Origin: Deltaproteobacteria bacterium
Lineage (GTDB): Bacteria > Desulfobacterota > GWC2-55-46 > DRQE01
DNA length: 9,370 nt
Direction of reading: 5' to 3'
Assembly: GCA_016219165.1 (NCBI GenBank)
Contig: JACRCB010000021.1
Coordinates: 1-9,370, forward strand
Shown here in pieces: positions 5,476 to 9,370 of this stretch. The notes below the pieces were generated by a model. It was not told where the DNA came from. It saw only the letters and a program-made list of their open reading frames with translations, and did not search any database. A program made the position numbers and the translations under genes. Within the stretch, counting starts at the first letter, position 1. Every line of letters starts with the position of its first letter.

Positions 5476-7928
5476 GGGCCTCCGTACGGCGTTATCTCGA
5501 TGGGGGCGGAAAACACCTCCTCCGAATCCGGCCCTTCCCACGGGTCTTCTTTTCTTTTTCTGAGGCACTCGTCCATCCGTTCCTTAAGGCGCCTTCTCTC
5601 GCCGGCATCATCCACGACGGATTTTTTTATGCGCTCAAGTCCTACCCTTTTAACCCATGCGGAAGTCCTTTCTCCGTATCTTGCGTCCTCGCGGTAGAAC
5701 TCAAGATACGCCATTGCAATCTCTATCACCTCTTCCCTGCCGGAAACTGCGCATAGAAGGTCCGAAACCCGAGCCTTAACGCCCGCGCATCCGGCGATGT
5801 AAACCTCCCATCCTCCCTCTATCCCGACTATGCCGAGGTCTTTTATGGAGGATTCCGCACAGTTTCGCGGGCATCCGGAAACCGACAATTTTACCTTCGC
5901 CGGGGTCAATACCCCTTCGAGGATTTTTTCGAGCGTGATGCCAAGGCCCATAGAGTCCTGCGTGCCGAAACGGCACCAATCATTTCCAACACAGGTCTTG
6001 ACCGTCCTGAGCGCCTTTGCGTAGGCATATCCGGACTTCATCCCCAACTCCCCCCAGACACTCCTTAAGTCTTCCTTCCTTATCCCCAGAAGGGCTATCC
6101 TCTGGCCTCCCGTTATTTTGACGGCGCGGACGTTATATTTTTTCGCGGTCCCGGCGAGCCTCATAAGTTCGTCCGGTGTGGCCGCCCCGCCGTAGATGCG
6201 AGGTATAACCGAGAACGTTCCTTCTTTCTGGATGTTAGCATGGAGGCGTTCGTTTACATGGCGGGAGAAAGGGTCGTCTTTCGCTTCCCCGGGCCATGTC
6301 ATCTGCACGTAATAATTGATGGCCGGGCGGCAGGTGCCGCATCCCTCCCCTTTCCAGCCCATCACCTCCATCGCCCGGCGGACGGTCGTCAACCTGCTTG
6401 TGCGTATCTCCTTTTTTACCTCCTCGTGCGTAAGTTCGGCGCAATCGCAGATAGGCTCCCCCTTTGTCCGCTGCATGAAGGAACTCCCGAGGACGGAGAC
6501 GAGGAGCTCTTCTATAAGGGGAATACATCCCCCGCAGGACCCGCCCGCTTTTGTCTTTTTTGTAACGTCATGGCGCGTTGTAAGGCCGCCTTCGGCGATA
6601 GAATCCACTATCTCTTTTTTCGTAACGCCGTTACAGCCGCAGACGACCGTAGAAGGCGCCATCATGGAAATGGAAGCGGGCCCTGAGTGCCCTGTATCGC
6701 CTGACATGGGGTTTCCGAAAAGGAGGGCGGGGCGCTCCCCTCTTACGTCCACCTCGTCCTGCATCATCTGGAAGAACCTGGTGCAATCGTTGGTGTCTCC
6801 GAAAAGGATTGCGCCGGAAACTTTTCCGTCCCTCAAGACGAGTTTTTTATAGACGCCGCCTCCGCGGTCCGTGTAATAGATTTCGTCTTCCGGGCTGGCC
6901 CCCTTGAGTTCTCCGGCTGAAAACACATCCACGCCCGAGACCTTGAGTTTCGAGGAGACGACACTTCCGCGGTAACTCTTAAACCCGTGGCCCGTTATGT
7001 GATACGCGAGTATCCTGGCCTGTTCAAAGAGGGGCGCAATGAGGCCGTAGGTCTTCCCCCGGTGCTCCGTGCACTCGCCGACCGCATAGATGGACGGGTC
7101 GGTCAATGTCTGCATGTAGTCGTTTACGACGACACCCCGGTTGCAGTAAAGGTTGGCCCTCTCGGCGAGTGTCTTATTCGGGCGTATGCCGACAGCCTGT
7201 ATTACGACGTCGCATCCGATGGCCGAACCGTCGGAAAACCTCAAACCCCCGACACTCCCGTCTCCGAGTATTTCCGTCGTAATGGTCGAGAGCCTGAACT
7301 TTATACCCCTTTTTTCGAGGCTTGCCTTGAGCATCTCCCCGGCGGTCTTATCCAACTGCATGTTCATCAGGTGCATCTGGTCGTGTATGACGGTTACGTC
7401 CATGCCGAGGTCAACCAAACCCCCCGCGGCCTCGAGCCCCAGTAACCCCCCGCCTATTACCGCGGCCCTTTTAAACCTCCTGGATGCCTCTTTTATCCTT
7501 TCGCAATCCGAGATGTCGCGGAAGGTGAGGACATTTTCAAGTTCTTGTCCGGGGATGTTCAATATTACCGCCGAACTGCCTGTCGCGATTACGAGGCGGT
7601 CGTAATCGGCGTATACTCCGCCGGAGGCGACAACCCTCCTTTGTCCCCTCCATATTTCGGAAACCTCTTTTCCGAGATGGAGCGTTATACCCCGTTCCCT
7701 ATACCAGTCCTCATTGTTAAGGGTTATATCCTTTGCCGCCATCTCTCCGGCGAGGACCCTCGAAAGGAGCACCCTGTTATAATTCGGATGCCTGTCTGCC
7801 CCGAAGATAGTAATATCGTAGGTGGAAGGGGCGAGTTTTAGTATCTCCTCTATCGCCTTCATCCCGGCCATGCCGTTGCCTATCATGACAAGCCTTTTTT
7901 CTGTTCTTTCCATCGTTTTTGCGTTCAT
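5472..7928 (-). CDS. nirB: NAD(P)H-dependent nitrite reductase large subunit NirB
   Basis: NirB is the cytosolic flavo-siroheme enzyme that reduces nitrite to ammonium by six electrons. The 818-residue protein has the expected order. The FAD/NAD(P)H oxidoreductase module (about 10-400) shows the GNGMAG dinucleotide fold at 17-22, GGGLLGLE at 159-166 and YAVGEC at 281-286. Two BFD-type [2Fe-2S] domains follow, with C430/C432/C465/C468 and C494/C496/C530/C533. Next is the ferredoxin-like half domain (about 570-635), then the siroheme-[4Fe-4S] site C646-x5-C652 (TCVGNDWCRFGT) and C686-x3-C690 (SGCPRNC). All cofactor ligands are intact. The ATG at 7928-7926 has GGAG 5 nt upstream (7934-7937 on the + strand). 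A later Met at residue 6 lacks a ribosome site as good. It is first in a two-gene operon with nirD. The sigma-54 promoter and leader upstream point to nitrogen assimilation rather than respiration. Confidence 0.97.
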   Translation of the reverse strand: MNAKTMERTEKRLVMIGNGMAGMKAIEEILKLAPSTYDITIFGADRHPNYNRVLLSRVLAGEMAAKDITLNNEDWYRERGITLHLGKEVSEIWRGQRRVVASGGVYADYDRLVIATGSSAVILNIPGQELENVLTFRDISDCERIKEASRRFKRAAVIGGGLLGLEAAGGLVDLGMDVTVIHDQMHLMNMQLDKTAGEMLKASLEKRGIKFRLSTITTEILGDGSVGGLRFSDGSAIGCDVVIQAVGIRPNKTLAERANLYCNRGVVVNDYMQTLTDPSIYAVGECTEHRGKTYGLIAPLFEQARILAYHITGHGFKSYRGSVVSSKLKVSGVDVFSAGELKGASPEDEIYYTDRGGGVYKKLVLRDGKVSGAILFGDTNDCTRFFQMMQDEVDVRGERPALLFGNPMSGDTGHSGPASISMMAPSTVVCGCNGVTKKEIVDSIAEGGLTTRHDVTKKTKAGGSCGGCIPLIEELLVSVLGSSFMQRTKGEPICDCAELTHEEVKKEIRTSRLTTVRRAMEVMGWKGEGCGTCRPAINYYVQMTWPGEAKDDPFSRHVNERLHANIQKEGTFSVIPRIYGGAATPDELMRLAGTAKKYNVRAVKITGGQRIALLGIRKEDLRSVWGELGMKSGYAYAKALRTVKTCVGNDWCRFGTQDSMGLGITLEKILEGVLTPAKVKLSVSGCPRNCAESSIKDLGIVGIEGGWEVYIAGCAGVKARVSDLLCAVSGREEVIEIAMAYLEFYREDARYGERTSAWVKRVGLERIKKSVVDDAGERRRLKERMDECLRKRKEDPWEGPDSEEVFSAPIEITPYGGP

Positions 7929-7992
7929 ACGTGCTCCGTTCGCGCCTTATGCTCTAACAGCCGCTTTACTCGCGGTGTGGCAGTTTCTGCGG

Positions 7993-8066
7993 CCGGGTTA
8001 ACGCCGTTGTCGCCGGTTTTTCACGTCTGCGTGAGGAGTAATCGGGAAAGCGCCCTGTCGTTGGGC
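7993..8066 (-). promoter_or_regulatory. Candidate ANTAR-protein (NasR/NasT-like) two-hairpin leader of nirBD
   Basis: The predicted nirB leader is about 210 nt. Reading the - strand, the first hairpin is GCCC-AACGACA-GGGC (8066-8052). About 36 nt later comes CCGG-c-GAC-AACGGC-GTT-aac-CCGG (8016-7993), a 3-bp stem closing the loop AACGGC inside an outer 4-bp stem. Both loops have A at position 1 and G at position 4, the rule known for hexaloops bound by ANTAR antiterminators such as NasR and NasT of nitrate/nitrite assimilation. A third hairpin (TCACG-CAGA-CGTGA) lies between them. Weak points are that loop 1 has seven nucleotides and that no T-tract terminator is visible before nirB. Antitermination is therefore an inference, with Rho-dependent or translational control as alternatives. 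No ANTAR protein gene lies in the window. Confidence 0.5.
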
Positions 8067-8149
8067 CGGGACTGCGTCGTCGGGCGCCCGGCACTGAGGC
8101 TGCGGCAATGTGGCATTGTGCCCTGGATTGATTCTTTGCTGATTTAAAA

Positions 8150-8166
8150 ATGCAAGACCCGTGCCA
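8150..8166 (-). promoter_or_regulatory. Sigma-54 (RpoN) promoter of nirBD
   Basis: The - strand reads TGGCACGGGTCTTGCAT, an exact fit to the consensus TGGCACG-N4-TTGCW with GG and GC ten bases apart. Taking the GC as -13/-12, transcription should start near 8140, about 210 nt before the nirB ATG. Sigma-54 promoters need an enhancer-binding activator, which for nitrite assimilation is usually NtrC. A candidate site lies at 8325-8338. Confidence 0.85.
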
Positions 8167-8421
8167 TCCGTTTTTATCCGTATTTGCCGCGCCTTTTACG
8201 GTTAAAGAACGTCTTTTTGCCTAAAGATTGGGCATAATAACGCATCCGTGAGGAAACCTTGGGCATATGACATGTTTTTATCCCCATGGCTGCGGCGGGT
8301 TTTTTTTCTTTCCGGAAAGTCTTGGCACATTTTTGTGCTTGACATCAAGCGCATTGTTATCGAGATAAAACCCGTGAAAAAAATCCCCCAATTCCCCCAA
8401 TTTTCCCTGCCGCAAAAATCC
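8167..8421. other. Gene-free central part of the nirB-icd divergent region
   Basis: No coding region is supported here; open frames across it lack ribosome sites and recognisable products. It holds three neighbouring palindromes at 8308-8350 (described separately), a T8 run at 8300-8307 after a GC-rich stretch but without a clear stem, a TTGACA at 8339-8344 with only a distant GATAAA (19-nt spacer), and a direct repeat of CCCCCAATT (8385-8393 and 8394-8402) just upstream of the icd-side promoter. I see no further RNA motif with confidence. Confidence 0.5.
8325..8338. promoter_or_regulatory. NtrC-like enhancer site candidate
   Basis: GCAC-ATTTTT-GTGC is a perfect dyad resembling NtrC sites (GCAC-N7-GTGC at glnA, recalled), but with a 6-nt spacer. 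It is centred about 190 bp upstream of the predicted sigma-54 start, a normal enhancer distance. It abuts a second dyad, GCTTGA-CA-TCAAGC (8337-8350), and lies near a 12-bp palindrome CTTTCCGGAAAG (8308-8319). Confidence 0.4.
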
Positions 8422-8456
8422 TTGACAAAAATCCTCAACTATAGTAGGTTTATATT
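8422..8456 (+). promoter_or_regulatory. Promoter of the riboswitch-icd transcript
   Basis: A consensus TTGACA lies at 8422-8427. At the usual 17-nt spacing the -10 would be TAGGTT (8445-8450), a poor match. Better -10-like boxes are TATAGT (8440-8445, spacer only 12) and TATATT (8451-8456, spacer 23). Transcription probably starts at about 8457-8465, just before the riboswitch. The exact -10 is unresolved. Confidence 0.5.
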
Positions 8457-8470
8457 CCTTAGAAATAATA

Positions 8471-8577
8471 CTGCTTTCGCGACTGACGGAATCAAGGTGG
8501 GACACCACCGGGGAGCGGAAGCGCAGAGGCAGGTATAATACTGCATACTGCACACATCAGCCGACCGTCTGGGCAAC
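8471..8577 (+). promoter_or_regulatory. ZTP/ZMP (pfl) riboswitch aptamer
   Basis: The sequence matches the conserved features of the pfl RNA motif, which binds the purine-pathway intermediates ZMP and ZTP that accumulate when 10-formyl-tetrahydrofolate is short. P1 is CTTTCGC (8474-8480) with GCGGAAG (8515-8521), extendable to 8472/8523. Then come the conserved GACT (8481-8484), P2 GGTGG-GACA-CCACC (8496-8509) and GGGGAGCG (8510-8517). After a variable hairpin region, the second conserved block CCGACCGTCTGGGCA (8561-8575) appears. The pseudoknot GACGG (8485-8489) with CCGTC (8565-8569) is complementary. Both conserved halves and both tertiary strands are thus present at normal spacing. The only + strand gene following is icd, which is not a usual member of this regulon; the usual ones are purine, folate and one-carbon genes. 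Confidence 0.87.
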
Positions 8578-8634
8578 TAAAACGAAAGCAGAGATTCACT
8601 ACCTTACTTTCTTTTTTTGTTCAGGCGGTTTTTT
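8563..8634 (+). terminator. Riboswitch expression-platform intrinsic terminator
   Basis: CCGTCTG (8565-8571), the 3' strand of the aptamer pseudoknot, can pair instead with CAGGCGG (8622-8628), which is followed at once by TTTTTT (8629-8634). The stem continues as AAC/GTT (8575-8577 with 8619-8621) and AAAA-c-GAAAG with CTTTC-TTTT (8579-8588 with 8607-8615), leaving an 18-nt loop. Aptamer and terminator are mutually exclusive, so ligand binding should block termination: an ON switch, as known for this class. Confidence 0.8.
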
Positions 8635-8641
8635 ATGTCTT

Positions 8642-8665
8642 AAGCACAAGACGTCTCGCGTGCTT
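8642..8665 (+). other. Hairpin in the icd leader after the terminator
   Basis: AAGCAC (8642-8647) pairs with GTGCTT (8660-8665) around a 12-nt loop that contains the palindrome AGACGTCT. It lies 8 nt beyond the riboswitch terminator. No T-tract follows. Confidence 0.35.
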
Positions 8666-8693
8666 CTTATCAATTGATATATAGGGACGGCGT

Positions 8694-8708
8694 TGTTGGT
8701 TACCAACA
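8694..8708. promoter_or_regulatory. 15-bp palindrome just upstream of icd, possible operator
   Basis: TGTTGGT-T-ACCAACA is a perfect dyad with 7-nt arms, 11 nt before the icd ribosome site GGAG. A TATATA (8678-8683) lies just upstream but has no good -35. The dyad could be a repressor site over a second icd promoter, or an mRNA hairpin near the ribosome site. I do not recognise the regulator. Confidence 0.4.
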
Positions 8709-8729
8709 CGCGAAAAACCGGAGATAAGT

Positions 8730-9370
8730 ATGTCCATGAAGATTATTTATACGGCAACCGATGAAGCGCCCGCGCTGGCGACTTATTCCTTACTCCCTAT
8801 CATCAAGGCGTTCACAGGGGCGGCCGGCATTGACGTTGCGACAGGGGATATATCTCTTGCGGGAAGGATTATCGCAAACTTCTCCGAAAACCTGACCGAG
8901 GGTCAAAGGATACCTGATTACCTGACCCAATTGGGCGAGCTGGCGACGACACCGGAGGCCAATATCATCAAACTGCCGAATATCAGCGCTTCCGTCCCCC
9001 AGCTGAAAGCCGCCATAAAAGAACTGCAGTCGCAGGGGTATAAAGTCCCGGATTATCCGGATGAGCCGAAAAACGACGCCGAGAAAGAGATTAAAGTTAG
9101 ATACGGCAAGGTCTTGGGAAGCGCCGTCAACCCAGTCCTGAGGGAAGGGAATTCGGACCGCAGGGCGTCGGCCTCGGTAAAGAATTACGCGAAAAAGCAC
9201 CCGCACAAGATGGGCGCGTGGAGCGCGGACTCGAAAACACATGTGGCGCACATGAGCGGCGGCGATTTCTACGGCAGTGAGAAGTCTACGACCGTCGCCG
9301 AGGCCGGAAACGTCAGGATAGAGTTCGTCGGCCGGGACGGAAAGACGGTAGTCCTTAAAGAAAAAACAAC
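8730..9370 (+). CDS. icd: NADP-dependent isocitrate dehydrogenase, monomeric type, N-terminal part (3' end outside window)
   Basis: This enzyme oxidatively decarboxylates isocitrate to 2-oxoglutarate in the cytosolic TCA cycle and yields NADPH. The visible 213 residues match the monomeric IDH family (about 740 residues), not the common dimeric Icd. The diagnostic blocks are KIIYTATDEAPALATYSLLP (4-23), DISLAGRIIANF (40-51), ANIIKLPNISASVPQLKAAI (77-96), GSAVNPVLREGNSDRR (130-145) and WSADSKTHVAH (164-174). N84 and S131 correspond to substrate-binding Asn and Ser known from Azotobacter IDH (recalled). The start ATG at 8730 has GGAG 6 nt upstream; ATG 8736 is a less likely alternative. Leucine is mostly CTG (8 of 14), unlike ispH, which hints at a different origin. 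It follows a ZTP riboswitch and terminator, and lies opposite nirB. Confidence 0.95.
   Translation, partial: MSMKIIYTATDEAPALATYSLLPIIKAFTGAAGIDVATGDISLAGRIIANFSENLTEGQRIPDYLTQLGELATTPEANIIKLPNISASVPQLKAAIKELQSQGYKVPDYPDEPKNDAEKEIKVRYGKVLGSAVNPVLREGNSDRRASASVKNYAKKHPHKMGAWSADSKTHVAHMSGGDFYGSEKSTTVAEAGNVRIEFVGRDGKTVVLKEKT

Noticed and set aside
8323..8340. Possible + strand sigma-54 promoter (TGGCAC ... TGTGC)
   Set aside because: GG and GC are 11 nt apart instead of 10 and the TTGC element is broken. The symmetry fits an activator dyad better.
8339..8348. FNR/CRP-type site in TTGACATCAA
   Set aside because: The half-sites are only 2 nt apart, whereas FNR needs TTGAT-N4-ATCAA.
8248..8538. 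A 96-residue + strand open frame in the nirB-icd gap
   Set aside because: It has no ribosome site, no recognisable product, and runs into the conserved riboswitch aptamer, which explains the sequence better.
1..9370. CRISPR arrays, tRNA or rRNA genes, prophage or defence genes
   Set aside because: None seen. There is no regular direct-repeat/spacer pattern and no cloverleaf or rRNA signature, and all genes are metabolic or housekeeping.

Overview
The window looks like bacterial chromosome, probably from a Gram-negative of the Desulfobacterota/Nitrospirota ('deltaproteobacterial') type. The reasons are the gene order cmk-ispH-rpsA-sppA-ihfB, heavy use of AGG (Arg) and ATA (Ile) codons in a fairly GC-rich sequence, strong Shine-Dalgarno sites with some TTG and GTG starts, sigma-54 promoter use, and IHF. 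The taxonomic placement is an inference, not a proof.

Region 1 (1-4872, all + strand) is a housekeeping cluster: the 3' end of cmk (CMP kinase), ispH (last step of the MEP isoprenoid pathway, TTG start overlapping cmk by 20 nt), rpsA (ribosomal protein S1, six S1 domains, with its own sigma-70-like promoter), sppA (membrane-anchored S49 peptidase), an ihfB-like DNA-bending protein, and a HIT-family nucleotide hydrolase/phosphorylase. These are core translation, lipid-precursor and nucleotide functions.

Region 2 (4873-5169) separates the convergent HIT gene and nirD. It holds a 251-bp element of nested inverted repeats: CCTTAAGG-ended terminal inverted repeats enclosing a 13-bp-stem hairpin, a long cruciform with a 39-nt loop, and a perfect 36-bp palindrome. 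It looks like a non-coding MITE or bidirectional-terminator repeat.

Region 3 (5170-7928, - strand) is nirB-nirD, the NAD(P)H-dependent assimilatory-type siroheme nitrite reductase, coupled translationally by a GTGA overlap.

Region 4 (7929-8729) is an 801-bp divergent regulatory region and the most interesting part. Towards nirB it carries a textbook sigma-54 promoter (TGGCACGGGTCTTGCAT), a palindromic NtrC-like site about 190 bp upstream of the predicted start, and a leader of about 210 nt with two hairpins whose loops (AACGAC(A) and AACGGC) match the A..G.. rule of ANTAR-protein (NasR/NasT) targets. Towards icd it carries a TTGACA promoter and a well-matched ZTP/ZMP (pfl) riboswitch aptamer. 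The 3' strand of that aptamer's pseudoknot can instead pair into an intrinsic terminator ending in six Ts, so it would be an ON switch.

Region 5 (8730-9370) is the 5' end of a monomeric NADP-isocitrate dehydrogenase gene (icd), cut by the window edge. One divergent region therefore appears to control ammonium production from nitrite (NirBD) and production of 2-oxoglutarate, the acceptor of that ammonium. The icd side appears to be gated by a purine/folate-stress alarmone. A ZTP riboswitch in front of icd is the least expected observation here.
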